A stretch of 64,000 nucleotides of DNA from Corynebacterium sp. ACRPO (lineage in GTDB: Bacteria > Actinomycetota > Actinomycetes > Mycobacteriales > Mycobacteriaceae). The notes under the pieces are model-generated. The model made no database searches. It was not told the DNA's origin and saw only the letters and a list, made by a program, of their open reading frames with translations. The stretch spans positions 284,594 through 348,593 of the forward strand of contig NZ_JAKRNE010000001.1 in NCBI RefSeq assembly GCF_022347205.1, given 5' to 3'. Position numbers and translations under genes: made by a program. Below, in pieces: positions 1 through 10,969 of this stretch (position 1 is its first letter; the number at the start of each line of letters is the position of its first letter).

Positions 1-172
1 CTGCGATGTGCTCATGGCCAATGAGGTCGGGCGCGGAAAGACTTTTGGTCAAAAGTCCAGCGAGGGGTGGATCTTGCGCCCGGATTCCGCGCCGCAACGC
101 GTGGAGCATGGCTCGAAGCAGGTTGTCGCCGCTCAGATTCTTTCGGCCGTGAATGAAATGTTTCAAGGGTAG
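1..172 (+). CDS. coaBC: Phosphopantothenoylcysteine decarboxylase/ligase, C-terminal end (partial)
   Basis: The gene enters from the left edge in frame 2 and ends at TAG 170-172, leaving 56 residues. They include CDVLMANEVG and a late stretch with GSK and an ILSAV helix, which I recognise as the end of the CoaB (phosphopantothenate-cysteine ligase) domain of the bifunctional CoaBC (Dfp) enzyme of coenzyme A synthesis. The product couples cysteine to 4'-phosphopantothenate and decarboxylates the adduct. Position just before metK matches the dfp-metK order of other Actinobacteria. Identification rests on a short fragment plus synteny; the start lies outside the window. Confidence 0.85.
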   Translation, partial: CDVLMANEVGRGKTFGQKSSEGWILRPDSAPQRVEHGSKQVVAAQILSAVNEMFQG

Positions 173-182
173 ACAACTAAAA

Positions 183-211
183 TTGCTTTTATAGACCGCT
201 TGGTCTAGGCT
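183..211 (+). promoter_or_regulatory. metK promoter with McbR-type operator
   Basis: TTGCTT (183-188) and TAGGCT (206-211) are separated by 17 bases and form a plausible promoter. The spacer holds TAGAC-N6-GTCTA at 192-207, with perfect inverted arms TAGACC/GGTCTA. This is exactly the consensus published for McbR, the TetR-family repressor of methionine and sulfur genes in C. glutamicum, for which metK is a known target. A repressor here would block polymerase between -35 and -10. McbR itself is not in the window. Confidence 0.8.
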
Positions 212-281
212 TGCGAGGTATTAGGCTTGGGCGTAGAAAACCCACAGCATCGAATCAACAGTGAGAACAAAGGAAGTTTTT

Positions 282-1514
<1,233 letters not shown>

Positions 1515-1525
1515 AATCGAGGCCT

Positions 1526-3565
1526 ATGTCTAAGAAAACACCCGCCACCCGGAAGCCGGTTGCGCGGGTGTTGCCTCTTTTAGGGGTTGCGCACCTGGAC
1601 CGAGGATTTGATTACCTCGTTGAAGAGGCAGACTCGGAAGAAGTCCAACCGGGGATTAAAGTGCGCATCCGCTTCAACGGGCGCTTGGTGGACGCGATTG
1701 TCATAGAACGCCGGCATGATTCTGAATTTGGCGGCAACCTGCGCTTTATCGAGCGCATCATCTCACCCTTCCAGGTTTATTCGCCGCAGCTGGCCCGGCT
1801 TGTCGACGCCCTCGCTGACCGCTACGGCGGGGTGCGCTCAGACATTATCCGCTCCGCTATCCCGCCGCGGCACGCCAAAGCGGAAGAATCCGACCTAGAA
1901 ACCCCGTGGGAGGAGCTCGGCACCACGAGCGAGCCCGACCTATCAGGATGGTCGGCCTATCAACATGGCGAGGCTTTTGTCGATTCGATTCTGGCCGGCA
2001 AGCTCGCCCGTGCCGCCTGGCAAATCGCCCCGGGCGATGATTGGGCACATGCGCTGGCTGCACTCGCTGCCAAAGTGGCGCTTGGGGGAGGAGGGGTTCT
2101 CCTCGTCGCCCCGGACCAGAAGGGCGTTGATGCTTTAGACGCCGCGCTTCGCCAGGTACTTGGGGCAAAGCAGATTACGGTGCTGACTAATAGCATGGGC
2201 CCGCAGGCGCGCTATCGCCGCTATCTCTCCGCTCTAGTGGGCCAAGCCCGCGTGGTCATTGGTACCAGGTCCGCCGCTTTTGCCCCGGTCAAAGACCTGC
2301 AACTGGCGGTGATCCTCGATGATGGCAATGATAATTTGGTCGACAACCTCAAGCCCTATGTCCACGCGAGGGAAGTGCTTACCACTCGCTCAGCCTTCGA
2401 AGGCTGCAGCATGGTTTTGGCCAACCATTCGCGGACGGCGGAGACACAGCTCCTCGTGGAATCAGGATGGGCGCACGACGTGGTGGCAAAAGAGCAGACC
2501 ATATCGGCGCGTTGCCCGGCTATCGAGGCGGTGGGGTCCTTTGGGCTATCGATCGCCCGCGACCTCCAGGGCGGCACCACAAAAGTACAGGCGCAGGCCT
2601 TCCAAGCCGCCCACCAAGCGCTGGATAGAGGAGAGCCCGTGTTGGTGCAGGTCCCGCGCAAGGGGTATGCGCCCATTTTGGCCTGTGGCCAGTGCCGAGC
2701 GCCGGCTCGCTGCCGGCATTGCAATGGGCCATTGGGGCTGCCGCCCAAAGGGGCGTCGGCAAGCGCAGGCCCGGACGAAGCGGGAATGCCTACCTGCCGC
2801 TGGTGCGGTCGCATTGAGGCACGGCATCGGTGCACCGAATGCGGGTCACCGCGCCTGCGGGCCATCGTGTTGGGCTCGGAGCGCACTGCGGAAGAAATGG
2901 GCCGGGCCTTTCCCAATACGCGGGTGGTGGTCTCAGGCGGAAACAAGGTGCTCGATGCGGTGGACAATGCGCCGGCGCTGGTCATTGCCACCCCTGGTGC
3001 GGAACCGAGAGTAAAAGATGGAGCCTATGGCGCGGCGTTGCTCTTGGATGCCGGGGCATTGCTCAACCGGCAAGACCTGCGCGCCACGGAGGATACCCTA
3101 GCGAAGTGGGCGCAGGCGGCTACCTTGGTGCAGCCGCATTTCAAGGGTGGTCGAGTAATCCTGGCGGCCGATGACTCGCTTACCGTAGTCCAGCATTTCC
3201 TGCGTTGGGATATGGTGGGCGCGGCCGCGGCAGAGCTTGCTGCCCGGCGCGAAGTGCGCTTCCCACCCGCGGTGCATTTTGCTGCCATCGACGGTGCGGA
3301 TGCATCCCTAGATGGCTTTGCCGAGCTTGTGGATCTTCCAGACCACGCGGAGGTATTAGGACCAGTTCCCCTTCCGCCGGGGCAGAGCCTGCCTGGTGAC
3401 TACGATAGCCAGCGCTTTGGCCCACCGCAGCGGCTGGTCGTGCGCACCCCGCTGGGGCCGCGGTCCCAATTGGGGCGGGCTTTGCGCAGCGCCAACGCCG
3501 CGCGCAGCGCCCGCAAGGATGACCTGCCTTTGCGCATTGTGGTTGACCCTATCCACGTGGGTTAG
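1526..3565 (+). CDS. priA: Primosomal protein N' (PriA), helicase motifs degraded
   Basis: 679 residues. PriA normally recognises stalled forks, unwinds the lagging arm and loads the primosome. The zinc-binding block is intact, with CxxC-type cysteine pairs from about residue 387 (CGQC, CRHC, CRWC, CTEC). The ATPase part is not: where a Walker A GxxGxGKT is expected the protein reads GGGGVLLVAPDQKG, and the DEEH/DEAH position reads ILDDGND. Loss of these motifs is known for actinobacterial PriA, annotated as a probable non-helicase form, so a structural fork-binding role is more likely than unwinding. ATG 1526 is chosen because the longer frame runs into metK and because of the -10 spacing. 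def and fmt follow. Confidence 0.93.
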   Translation: MSKKTPATRKPVARVLPLLGVAHLDRGFDYLVEEADSEEVQPGIKVRIRFNGRLVDAIVIERRHDSEFGGNLRFIERIISPFQVYSPQLARLVDALADRYGGVRSDIIRSAIPPRHAKAEESDLETPWEELGTTSEPDLSGWSAYQHGEAFVDSILAGKLARAAWQIAPGDDWAHALAALAAKVALGGGGVLLVAPDQKGVDALDAALRQVLGAKQITVLTNSMGPQARYRRYLSALVGQARVVIGTRSAAFAPVKDLQLAVILDDGNDNLVDNLKPYVHAREVLTTRSAFEGCSMVLANHSRTAETQLLVESGWAHDVVAKEQTISARCPAIEAVGSFGLSIARDLQGGTTKVQAQAFQAAHQALDRGEPVLVQVPRKGYAPILACGQCRAPARCRHCNGPLGLPPKGASASAGPDEAGMPTCRWCGRIEARHRCTECGSPRLRAIVLGSERTAEEMGRAFPNTRVVVSGGNKVLDAVDNAPALVIATPGAEPRVKDGAYGAALLLDAGALLNRQDLRATEDTLAKWAQAATLVQPHFKGGRVILAADDSLTVVQHFLRWDMVGAAAAELAARREVRFPPAVHFAAIDGADASLDGFAELVDLPDHAEVLGPVPLPPGQSLPGDYDSQRFGPPQRLVVRTPLGPRSQLGRALRSANAARSARKDDLPLRIVVDPIHVG

Positions 3566-3664
3566 CCATATCGGGGCCATAGGCGCTCATGCGCTAATCT
3601 CGACGGAGGAAGCCGCCACCGCCGGCCGGCTTGGTCTCGGTACCATGAGAAAGGTGTGATTGCC

Positions 3665-4177
3665 ATGTCCCTTCGAGAGCTGCGTATCTACGGCGACCCA
3701 GTCTTGGGCAGCCGCGCGGAGGAAATTAGTAAATTTGATGCTAGTCTGCGTGCTCTGGCGAGCGATATGCTCGAGACCATGGACAAAGCTGGGGGAGTAG
3801 GGCTAGCGGCTAATCAGGTGGGGATTTTGAAGCGAATCTTCGTCTATGACTGCTCGCATACCCAATCTGGGCTGCGTGGGGCGATTGTTAACCCGGCCTG
3901 GACTCCGGTGGGAGAGCAGCAGCAAACAGGCCCGGAAGGATGCCTATCCATTCCGGGAATTAGCGCGGAAACCACGAGGTTCAACCAGGTTTTTGTGACT
4001 GGCCAGGATATTGAGGGGCGCCCTGTGTTCATGGTGGCCTCAGGACTGATGGCTCGGTGCATCCAGCATGAGACGGACCACCTCGATGGGGTGCTCTTCC
4101 TACAACGCTTGGAGGCGCCAGTGCGCAAGGAGGCTATGCGCGCCATCCGTGAATCCGAGTGGTTTAACGCCTCGTAG
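3665..4177 (+). CDS. def: Peptide deformylase
   Basis: Removes the formyl group from the N-terminal methionine of new proteins. All three catalytic motifs are present in the 170-residue product: GVGLAANQVG (GxGxAAxQ), EGCLS with the metal-binding Cys, and QHETDH with the HExxH metal ligands at residues 135-139. ATG 3665 is preferred over in-frame GTG 3656 because AGAAAGG (3648-3654) sits 10 bases from the ATG and only 1 base from the GTG. It precedes fmt, the enzyme that adds the formyl group, the usual pairing. Confidence 0.96.
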   Translation: MSLRELRIYGDPVLGSRAEEISKFDASLRALASDMLETMDKAGGVGLAANQVGILKRIFVYDCSHTQSGLRGAIVNPAWTPVGEQQQTGPEGCLSIPGISAETTRFNQVFVTGQDIEGRPVFMVASGLMARCIQHETDHLDGVLFLQRLEAPVRKEAMRAIRESEWFNAS

Positions 4178-4253
4178 CCCGCTCGCTGTGGCGGCAGCGT
4201 TGCGGCGTTGTAGCCTAGTATTTTGAACGACATTAAGAGGAGAGTTTCCCCGC

Positions 4254-5201
4254 ATGCGGATTATTTTTGCCGGTACCCCTGAGCCAGCCGTTGTGGCCTT
4301 GGAAAAGCTGCTTGCCTCGTCGCACGAGGTGGTGGCGGTAATCACTCGCCCAGACGCGAAGAAGGGCCGCGGCCGCACTCTTCACCCGAGCCCAGTGAAG
4401 GCGCTCGCCCAAGAACATGGCATTGAAGTATTGACCCCAACCACCCTGTGCCCTGACTCGGAGGACGGTCAGGCGCTGCGTGCCCGCTTAAAGGAATTGC
4501 AACCAGAGGCGATTCCGGTGGTGGCCTACGGCAATCTGGTGACTAAGGACCTGCTGGAACTACCACAGCATGGCTGGGTAAACCTGCATTTTTCCTTGCT
4601 TCCGGCATGGCGCGGCGCGGCACCAGTGCAGGCGGCCATTGCCGCAGGCGATGACGTGACCGGCGCATCAACCTTCCGCATTGAAGAGGGCCTTGATACC
4701 GGCCCGGTGTTCGGCACCGTGACGGAGGAGATTAAAGGCACCGATACTGCTGATGACCTGTTGACGCGCCTTGCCTATTCCGGTGGCGATCTGCTCGTGG
4801 CCACCATGGATGGCTTAGCGGCGGGGCAGCTGGAGGCACAACCGCAGCAGGGTGAGGCTACCTATGCGCCGAAAATCTCTACCGCGCAAGCCCGCGTGGA
4901 GTGGACCCAACCGGCATTTGCCATCGATCGGCACATTCGCGCACATACGCCTGGTCCGGGTGCATGGACCATGTGGGACGAGGCCCGCGTGAAGATTGGA
5001 CCGGTTAGCCTCAAAGATGAGGCGGCGGTTCCACAGGTACTAGAACCAGGGCAGCTGCACATTGCCAAGAATGCCGTATTCATCGGTACCGGTACGCAGC
5101 CAGTCCAGCTGGGTAAAATCCAGCCTCCGGGAAAGAAGATGATGAATGCGGCCGATTGGGCCCGCGGACTAGGCAAGGATGCCGAGGTGAAGTTTCAATG
5201 A
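4254..5201 (+). CDS. fmt: Methionyl-tRNA formyltransferase
   Basis: Transfers a formyl group from 10-formyltetrahydrofolate to methionyl-initiator tRNA. The 315-residue product has the formyltransferase Rossmann domain starting [12 protein letters not shown], the folate-binding/catalytic [15 protein letters not shown] segment near residue 112, and a C-terminal OB-like domain. AGAGGAGAG lies about 8-10 bases before ATG 4254. The stop codon overlaps the rsmB start as ATGA (5198-5201), so the two are translationally coupled. Confidence 0.97.
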   Translation: MRIIFAGTPEPAVVALEKLLASSHEVVAVITRPDAKKGRGRTLHPSPVKALAQEHGIEVLTPTTLCPDSEDGQALRARLKELQPEAIPVVAYGNLVTKDLLELPQHGWVNLHFSLLPAWRGAAPVQAAIAAGDDVTGASTFRIEEGLDTGPVFGTVTEEIKGTDTADDLLTRLAYSGGDLLVATMDGLAAGQLEAQPQQGEATYAPKISTAQARVEWTQPAFAIDRHIRAHTPGPGAWTMWDEARVKIGPVSLKDEAAVPQVLEPGQLHIAKNAVFIGTGTQPVQLGKIQPPGKKMMNAADWARGLGKDAEVKFQ

Positions 5202-6751
5202 GTGGAGGTTTCCGTTCCCGCAGCAAGTCCGGGGATAAGTCGCCGGCGGGTAAGCCGCAGGACTCCCACAAATCCGCTGGTGTGAAGGGTCGCGGCGGCC
5301 GCCCGCAACGGCAGCCGCATGGTAGCCGCGGTGGGCAGCACAGGGGCCGGCAGGCTGCTGCTAAGGGCCAGCGTCCCGGCAAGCGCCAGGAAAGCGGACT
5401 GATTCAGGCCGCGCTGGCTGCGGGCGTGGATGCGCCGCGTGCGGTCGCCTTCGACGTGGTGCGCAGGGTAAGCGAGGATGATGCTTTCGCCAACCTCATT
5501 TTGCCCAAGGCACTACGCAAGCAAAAGCTCAAGGGGCGCGATGCCGCCTTCGCCACCGAAATCACCTACGGGACGCTGCGCACCCTTGGCGTAGTTGATG
5601 CCGTCATCGCAGAGTGCTCTTCGCGCGGCCTCGAGGCCATTTCCCCAGCCGTGGTTGATGCCTTGCGCCTAGGCACCTATCAAGTTCTTTATACCCGCGT
5701 GGAGCCACACGCGGCGGTTGATACCACCGTTCGTTTGGTAGAAGCCGCCGGTGAAGTCAAAGCCAAGGGCTTTGCTAATGGCATCATGCGCACCATTACG
5801 CGCACGCCAGCTAAGACCTGGCTGGACAAGCTCGCTCCACAGGGGGAAATCGCCGGCATCGCCTTTAAGCATGCCCACCCCACCTGGATTGCGGAATCGT
5901 TTAGCCGCGTGTTGGGCCTAGGGGAGTTGGAGGCTGCCCTGGCGGCAGATTCGGATCGACCTTCGGTGCATCTGGTGGCGCGCCCTGGGGAAATCTCGGC
6001 CGAGGAATTGGCCCTGATGACCGGCAATGAGGAGGGGCGCTATTCCCCTTATGCGGTGTACATGGAATCCGGTGACCCCGGCCAATTGGAACCCGTGCGC
6101 CAAGGATTGGCGGCCGTCCAGGACGAGGGTTCGCAGCTGATTGCCCGCGCGGTATGCGAGGCGCCCCTCGAGGGCGAGGATACCGGCCGGTGGCTGGATC
6201 TCTGCGCCGGTCCTGGCGGAAAGGCGGCCCTCATGGGGGCGCTTGCCCGCATCGACTCCGCGCACGTCGATGCAGTGGAGGTATCCCCGCACCGAGCGGC
6301 GCTGATTGGGAAGACGGTGAGCGATTTACCTGTGGACGTCCATGTGGCAGATGGCCGCAATCCCGGCGTGGGGGAGGGCTTTGACCGCGTGCTTGTCGAT
6401 GCCCCCTGTTCCGGCCTCGGTGCCCTCCGTCGCCGCCCCGAGGCGCGGTGGCGCAAGTCCGAGTCTGACATTACCGAGCTCAACCAGCTGCAATTCGAGC
6501 TCTTGTCTTCCGCATTAAACCTAGTGCGTCCAGGTGGCGTGGTCATCTATTCCACCTGTTCGCCAGATCTGCGCGAAACCCGGGGCATCGTTGACCGCGC
6601 TGTGCGCGAACTTGGCGCGGAAGAACTCGACGCACATGCTCTCATTCCTGATATGGGCGATGTAGGCCATGAGAAATCCGTGCAAATGTGGCCGCATCGG
6701 CACGGTACCGACGCCATGTTCTTTGCGGCCCTTCGCCGCGCAGCCGACTAA
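5198..6751 (+). CDS. rsmB: 16S rRNA (cytosine-967-C5)-methyltransferase RsmB/Fmu
   Basis: Methylates C5 of a cytosine in 16S rRNA using S-adenosylmethionine. After an N-terminal stretch of about 65 residues made almost wholly of R, K, G, Q and S, the 517-residue protein has a NusB-like RNA-binding domain (from about residue 80) and a Rossmann methyltransferase domain with [10 protein letters not shown] (SAM loop), DAPCSGLG (catalytic motif IV Cys) and STCS (motif VI Cys). The basic tail is probably disordered and RNA-binding. ATG 5198 is set by the ATGA overlap with fmt; the longer frame has no ribosome site. Confidence 0.94.
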   Translation: MSGGFRSRSKSGDKSPAGKPQDSHKSAGVKGRGGRPQRQPHGSRGGQHRGRQAAAKGQRPGKRQESGLIQAALAAGVDAPRAVAFDVVRRVSEDDAFANLILPKALRKQKLKGRDAAFATEITYGTLRTLGVVDAVIAECSSRGLEAISPAVVDALRLGTYQVLYTRVEPHAAVDTTVRLVEAAGEVKAKGFANGIMRTITRTPAKTWLDKLAPQGEIAGIAFKHAHPTWIAESFSRVLGLGELEAALAADSDRPSVHLVARPGEISAEELALMTGNEEGRYSPYAVYMESGDPGQLEPVRQGLAAVQDEGSQLIARAVCEAPLEGEDTGRWLDLCAGPGGKAALMGALARIDSAHVDAVEVSPHRAALIGKTVSDLPVDVHVADGRNPGVGEGFDRVLVDAPCSGLGALRRRPEARWRKSESDITELNQLQFELLSSALNLVRPGGVVIYSTCSPDLRETRGIVDRAVRELGAEELDAHALIPDMGDVGHEKSVQMWPHRHGTDAMFFAALRRAAD

Positions 6752-6757
6752 TCGCGA

Positions 6758-6763
6758 TAGACT
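6758..6763 (+). promoter_or_regulatory. -10 element for leaderless rpe
   Basis: TAGACT is followed by seven bases (GGTGGGC) and ATG 6771. The same layout, TAGACT-G(G/T)TGGGC-ATG, recurs at rapZ. No Shine-Dalgarno sequence fits, so a leaderless transcript is likely. Confidence 0.55.
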
Positions 6764-6770
6764 GGTGGGC

Positions 6771-7439
6771 ATGTCCGCACCGATTATTTCCCCTTCCATC
6801 CTGGCCGCCGATTTTTCTCGCTTGGGCGAGGAACTAGCGGCGATTGATACCGCAGACTGGGTCCATGTGGACATTATGGATGGGCACTTTGTGCCCAACC
6901 TGTCTTTCGGCCCAGATCTCACGGCCACGGTCCATCGCAGCACCAATAAGCCACTAGATGTCCACCTCATGATTGAGGAACCCGAAAAGTGGGTGGAGAC
7001 CTATGCCAAGGCGGGCGCGCATACGATTATCTTCCACGTGGAGGCCGTCGCCGATGACCAGGCGGCAGTGGACTTGGCCCAGCGCATCCGCGATTTGGGC
7101 GTGCGTGCGGCCTTTTCCATCAAGCCAGGCACTGCCATCGAGCCGTGGTTGGATAAGCTGCACCATTTCGATGAGGTGCTCGTGATGTCTGTCGAGCCTG
7201 GCTTCGGCGGACAAAAATTCATGCCAGAAATGCTGGAGAAGGTCCGTAAGCTGCGCCGCAGCATTGATGAGCAGGGCCTTGAGACCGTCATCGAGATCGA
7301 TGGCGGCATTTCGCCCGAGACCATCGAGGCAGCCGCGGAGGCGGGTTGCGACGCTTTCGTGGCAGGCTCAGCCGTATTCAAGTCGGATGATCCCGCCGGC
7401 GTCGTCAAGCAGCTGCGTGATCTGGCGGCTGGTGCCTGA
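6771..7439 (+). CDS. rpe: Ribulose-phosphate 3-epimerase
   Basis: Interconverts ribulose 5-phosphate and xylulose 5-phosphate in the pentose phosphate pathway. 222 residues of TIM-barrel type, with SPSILAADFSRL at the N-terminus, HVDIMDGHFVPNLSFG (metal-binding His/Asp), HLMIEEPE and the phosphate-binding GGISPET and AGSAVF loops. The long upstream frame extension overlaps rsmB; ATG 6771 fits both the family N-terminus and the -10 element. Its TGA overlaps the ribD ATG by one base, so ribulose 5-phosphate, a riboflavin precursor, is supplied from the same transcript. Confidence 0.96.
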   Translation: MSAPIISPSILAADFSRLGEELAAIDTADWVHVDIMDGHFVPNLSFGPDLTATVHRSTNKPLDVHLMIEEPEKWVETYAKAGAHTIIFHVEAVADDQAAVDLAQRIRDLGVRAAFSIKPGTAIEPWLDKLHHFDEVLVMSVEPGFGGQKFMPEMLEKVRKLRRSIDEQGLETVIEIDGGISPETIEAAAEAGCDAFVAGSAVFKSDDPAGVVKQLRDLAAGA

Positions 7440-8461
7440 TGGCCGCGGAGAACCAGAACAGCACTCTCTCCGCAGCGCTATTGCGCGCAATGGCCGCGGG
7501 TGCTGAAGTTCGTGGAACCACGAGCCCTAACCCACCGGTAGGCGCGGTCATCGTGTCGCCAGCTGGGGAGGTTGTGGGCGTCGGCGCCACCCAGCCCGTG
7601 GGAGGCGCGCATGCCGAGGTCATGGCGTTGCAGGAGGCCGGAGGTAAAGCACGCGGGGCCACGGCCGTGGTCACCTTGGAACCCTGCGCGCATACCGGCC
7701 GTACGGGTCCCTGCGCGCAGGCGCTTATCGATGCCGGCGTGGCTCGCGTGTACTACCTCCACGCCGATCCCACCCCGCAGGCTGCGGGTGGAGCAGAAGT
7801 GTTGGCGGAGGCTGGAGTGGACGTCGCCAAGCTAGAAAAGCCCCCGCACGCCGAGGATGCTTTGGTGCCATGGCTATTCGCCGTGCGCACCCAACGGCCC
7901 CACGTCACCTTGAAGTTCGCGCAAACGCTGGACGGTTTCACGGCCGCGGCCGATGGAACCAGCCAATGGATTACGGGCGAGGAAGCGCGCGACTGGGTGC
8001 ATGCCGATAGGGCGCACCGCGATGCCATCGTGGTGGGCACCGGCACGGCGCTGGCTGATAATCCCTCGCTCACCGCACGCTTTAACGACGGCAGCTTGCG
8101 CGCGCACCAGCCACGCCGGGTGGTCATTGGCAAGCGTGATTTGGCATCGGCGGGCGATGCAGCAAGCCACCTGCGCGAGTTGGGGTACGAGCAGTACGAG
8201 AGCATCGAAGAAGCTCTTTTGGAGCTCTACGCCACCGGTGCCCGCGACGTCCTCGTGGAAGGAGGCGCAGGCCTGGCCAGCAGCTTCCTCAAGGCCGACT
8301 TGGTGGATGCGATCTCTGCCTATATTGCACCGCTTTTGCTGGGCGAAGGCCGTGGCGTGCTCGCGCACCCCGTGACCCAGACGCTGGCAGGGGCCACCCG
8401 TTTCCACCGGGTGGGAATGAAGGCCCTGGGTGATGACGTTCTTATTGAATACGTGCGCTAG
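7439..8461 (+). CDS. ribD: Bifunctional diaminohydroxyphosphoribosylaminopyrimidine deaminase / 5-amino-6-(5-phosphoribosylamino)uracil reductase
   Basis: Carries out the second and third steps of the GTP branch of riboflavin synthesis. The 340-residue product has the N-terminal zinc deaminase domain (HAEVMAL and PCAHTGRTGPC, giving the His and two Cys ligands) and a C-terminal NADPH-dependent reductase domain starting around PHVTLKFAQTLDG, with the EGGAGLASSFL loop. It overlaps rpe by one base (TGATG). Nothing resembling an FMN riboswitch lies in front of it. Confidence 0.96.
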   Translation: MAAENQNSTLSAALLRAMAAGAEVRGTTSPNPPVGAVIVSPAGEVVGVGATQPVGGAHAEVMALQEAGGKARGATAVVTLEPCAHTGRTGPCAQALIDAGVARVYYLHADPTPQAAGGAEVLAEAGVDVAKLEKPPHAEDALVPWLFAVRTQRPHVTLKFAQTLDGFTAAADGTSQWITGEEARDWVHADRAHRDAIVVGTGTALADNPSLTARFNDGSLRAHQPRRVVIGKRDLASAGDAASHLRELGYEQYESIEEALLELYATGARDVLVEGGAGLASSFLKADLVDAISAYIAPLLLGEGRGVLAHPVTQTLAGATRFHRVGMKALGDDVLIEYVR

Positions 8462-8496
8462 GCGCTGGACATAGCAGTGAGCGAGAAAGGTTGGAC

Positions 8497-9111
8497 GTGT
8501 TTACTGGTCTAGTACAAGAGTTGGGCACCGTGGAGGCAATGGAACCGCATGCAGACGCGCTGCGGTTGAGCATTCGTGCCCCGCGTACCGTTGCGGAGGC
8601 CGCACTGGGTGATTCCATTGCCATTAACGGCGTATGTCTTACCGTGGCGGATCTGTCTGCGGATGCATTCTGTGCGGATGTGATGCAGGAGTCCCTGGAC
8701 CGCACCGCACTGGGGCGCCTTGCCGAGGGCGATCCGGTCAATGTCGAACCGGCACTGCTTCCCACCACCCGGCTGGGTGGGCACATCATGCAAGGACACG
8801 TGGACGGCACCGCGACGCTCCAGAGCCGAACTAGCTCCGAGAACTGGGATGTGCTCCGGTTTAGCTTGCCGCCCGAGCTTGCTCGGTACGTCGTGGAAAA
8901 GGGCTCCATTGCCGTGAGCGGCACCTCGCTGACCGTGAGCGCCGTGGGCCCCGACTGGTTCGAAGTATCCCTTATCCCCACCACTTTGCGCGATACCATT
9001 CACGGCGCCTTGCCGGTGGGAGGAGAGGTAAACCTCGAGGTGGATGTGCTGGCCAAGTATGTAGAAAAGATGCTTCACCCCGAAGCTAAACCCCCTGAGG
9101 CTAAGGACTAG
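8497..9111 (+). CDS. ribC: Riboflavin synthase, alpha chain
   Basis: Dismutates two 6,7-dimethyl-8-ribityllumazines to riboflavin. 204 residues with the family tandem repeat: [10 protein letters not shown] at the start of the first lumazine-binding barrel and [11 protein letters not shown] at the start of the second. GTG 8497 is chosen because GAGAAAGG (8483-8490) sits 6 bases before it; TTG 8491 is too close. The TAG stop doubles as the start of the ribBA -10 hexamer. Confidence 0.95.
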   Translation: MFTGLVQELGTVEAMEPHADALRLSIRAPRTVAEAALGDSIAINGVCLTVADLSADAFCADVMQESLDRTALGRLAEGDPVNVEPALLPTTRLGGHIMQGHVDGTATLQSRTSSENWDVLRFSLPPELARYVVEKGSIAVSGTSLTVSAVGPDWFEVSLIPTTLRDTIHGALPVGGEVNLEVDVLAKYVEKMLHPEAKPPEAKD

Positions 9112-9114
9112 ACT
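9109..9114 (+). promoter_or_regulatory. -10 element for leaderless ribBA
   Basis: TAGACT begins with the ribC stop codon and ends 8 bases before ATG 9123. No ribosome site precedes that ATG, so ribBA may be transcribed separately and without a leader. Confidence 0.5.
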
Positions 9115-9122
9115 GCTACCTT

Positions 9123-10385
9123 ATGAGCGCGAGTGAGAATTCCATCCGTCTAGATTCCATCGACCAGGCCATCGCGGATATCGCCGCTGGTAAGCCGGTT
9201 GTTGTCATCGACGATGAGGATCGCGAAAACGAAGGCGATCTGATTTTCGCCGCAGAGCTAGCCACCCCGGAACTTGTGGCCTTCATGGTGCGCTATTCCT
9301 CTGGATATATCTGCGCACCCTTACTGCCAGAAGATTGCAACCGGCTGAACCTACCGCCGATGCTGGCGGTCAACCAGGATGTTCGCGGCACCGCCTACAC
9401 GGTGACCGTGGATGCAGCGACGGGTAGTACCGGTATTTCTGCGACCTCGCGCGCAGAAACCATCCGGCGTCTGGCAGACCCAAACACCACACCCGGCGAA
9501 TTCACCCGCCCAGGCCACGTCGTGCCGCTGTGCGCCCGCCCAGGCGGCGTTCTGGAGCGGGACGGACATACTGAGGCCTCCATTGATCTGGCCCGCTTAG
9601 CGGGCCTGCGCCCAGCCGGTGTGCTGTGCGAGATCGTCTCCGAAGATGACCCCACGGACATGGCGCGCTCACCAGAGTTGCGTCGCTTTGCCGATACGCA
9701 TGGACTCTCCATGATCTCTATCGCGCAGCTCATCGAGTGGCGCCGCCATAATGAAACGCAGGTCACCCGCCAGGTTGCCACTGAGCTCCCCACCGAATAC
9801 GGCCACTTCACCGCCATCGGTTACCGCCATGAGGTAGACGGGCAGGAACACGTTGCATTGGTCGCAGGGGATCCCGCCCAACTGCGCGGCGCACGCGACG
9901 TCATGGTGCGCGTCCATTCCGAATGCCTAACTGGTGATGCCTTTGGCTCACGGCGCTGCGATTGCGGGCCCCAACTGCATGAGTCCATGCGCCTTATCAG
10001 CCAAGAAGGCCGCGGCGTGGTCATCTACCTGCGCGGTCAAGAGGGCCGTGGAATCGGACTTCTGCATAAGTTGAAGGCCTACCGCCTGCAGGATTCGGGC
10101 ATGGATACCGTCGATGCCAACCTGGAACAGGGACTGCCCGAGGACGCCCGCGAGTATTCCGTGGCCGGGCAGATCCTTCGCGATCTCGGCATAGAATCCG
10201 CAAACCTCTTAACCAATAATCCGCATAAGGGCGAGGGGCTGAGTGGCTTTGGAGTGGACGCCAGCCACCACACGCCGCTGGCAACCCCTGCCCACGCGGA
10301 TAATATTGACTACCTGCGTACTAAACGCGACCGCATGGGCCACGACCTTCCGCAGGTTGCCCAGTGGGACGCCGAACATAAGTAG
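9123..10385 (+). CDS. ribBA: Bifunctional 3,4-dihydroxy-2-butanone-4-phosphate synthase / GTP cyclohydrolase II
   Basis: Starts both branches of riboflavin synthesis. Residues 1 to about 200 form the butanone-phosphate synthase, with [16 protein letters not shown] (acidic metal loop) and [24 protein letters not shown]. The remainder is GTP cyclohydrolase II, with [18 protein letters not shown] (three zinc cysteines), [10 protein letters not shown] and NNPHK. 420 residues is the usual fused length. It lies between ribC and ribH with short gaps. Confidence 0.97.
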   Translation: MSASENSIRLDSIDQAIADIAAGKPVVVIDDEDRENEGDLIFAAELATPELVAFMVRYSSGYICAPLLPEDCNRLNLPPMLAVNQDVRGTAYTVTVDAATGSTGISATSRAETIRRLADPNTTPGEFTRPGHVVPLCARPGGVLERDGHTEASIDLARLAGLRPAGVLCEIVSEDDPTDMARSPELRRFADTHGLSMISIAQLIEWRRHNETQVTRQVATELPTEYGHFTAIGYRHEVDGQEHVALVAGDPAQLRGARDVMVRVHSECLTGDAFGSRRCDCGPQLHESMRLISQEGRGVVIYLRGQEGRGIGLLHKLKAYRLQDSGMDTVDANLEQGLPEDAREYSVAGQILRDLGIESANLLTNNPHKGEGLSGFGVDASHHTPLATPAHADNIDYLRTKRDRMGHDLPQVAQWDAEHK

Positions 10386-10414
10386 AACTTTGACGTCCAA
10401 TCGAAAGGATAGCG

Positions 10415-10894
10415 ATGAGTAAAGAAGGACTACCTGATATTGCCCAGGTAGATGGCAGCGGACTGCGCGTTGCCGTGGTTACTGCTACGTGGAACGCAGA
10501 AATTTGCGACCAGCTCCATGCCCAGGCAGTGCAGACCGCTACCGATAATGGTGCCGAGGTTGCCGAATACCGAGTTGTAGGTGCCCTGGAACTTGGCGTT
10601 GTCGTCCAAGCAGCAGCCCGCGCCTACGATGCCGTGGTGGCACTAGGCTGCGTTATCCGTGGCGGCACCCCGCACTTTGACTACGTATGCGATTCCGTCA
10701 CCCAGGCGCTGACCCGCATCTCCCTCGATGAATCCACCCCGGTAGCTAACGGCGTCCTGACCGTTAACGACCAGCAGCAAGCTATCGACCGCGCCGGATT
10801 TGCAGACTCGGTAGAAAACAAGGGCGCCGAAGCCATGATTGCGGCTTTAGATACCGCGCTGCAGTTGCGTACACTAAACGCAGCACAGAAGTAA
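10415..10894 (+). CDS. ribH: 6,7-dimethyl-8-ribityllumazine synthase
   Basis: Condenses the products of the two riboflavin branches to lumazine, the substrate of ribC. 159 residues with [11 protein letters not shown], the [10 protein letters not shown] segment, [17 protein letters not shown] (active-site loop) and [19 protein letters not shown] precedes ATG 10415. Members normally form pentameric or icosahedral shells. It closes the rpe-ribD-ribC-ribBA-ribH group. Confidence 0.96.
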   Translation: MSKEGLPDIAQVDGSGLRVAVVTATWNAEICDQLHAQAVQTATDNGAEVAEYRVVGALELGVVVQAAARAYDAVVALGCVIRGGTPHFDYVCDSVTQALTRISLDESTPVANGVLTVNDQQQAIDRAGFADSVENKGAEAMIAALDTALQLRTLNAAQK

Positions 10895-10969
10895 CCTCTA
10901 GCAATGCGTCAGCGCCCGATGCTTGACCACTAAGGTGGCCGGCGGGGCGCGCCCCAAAGGAGTATGCAC

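Noticed and set aside
7400..7440. FMN riboswitch before the riboflavin genes
   Set aside because: rpe and ribD overlap by one base, leaving no room, and no conserved riboswitch core was seen before rpe.
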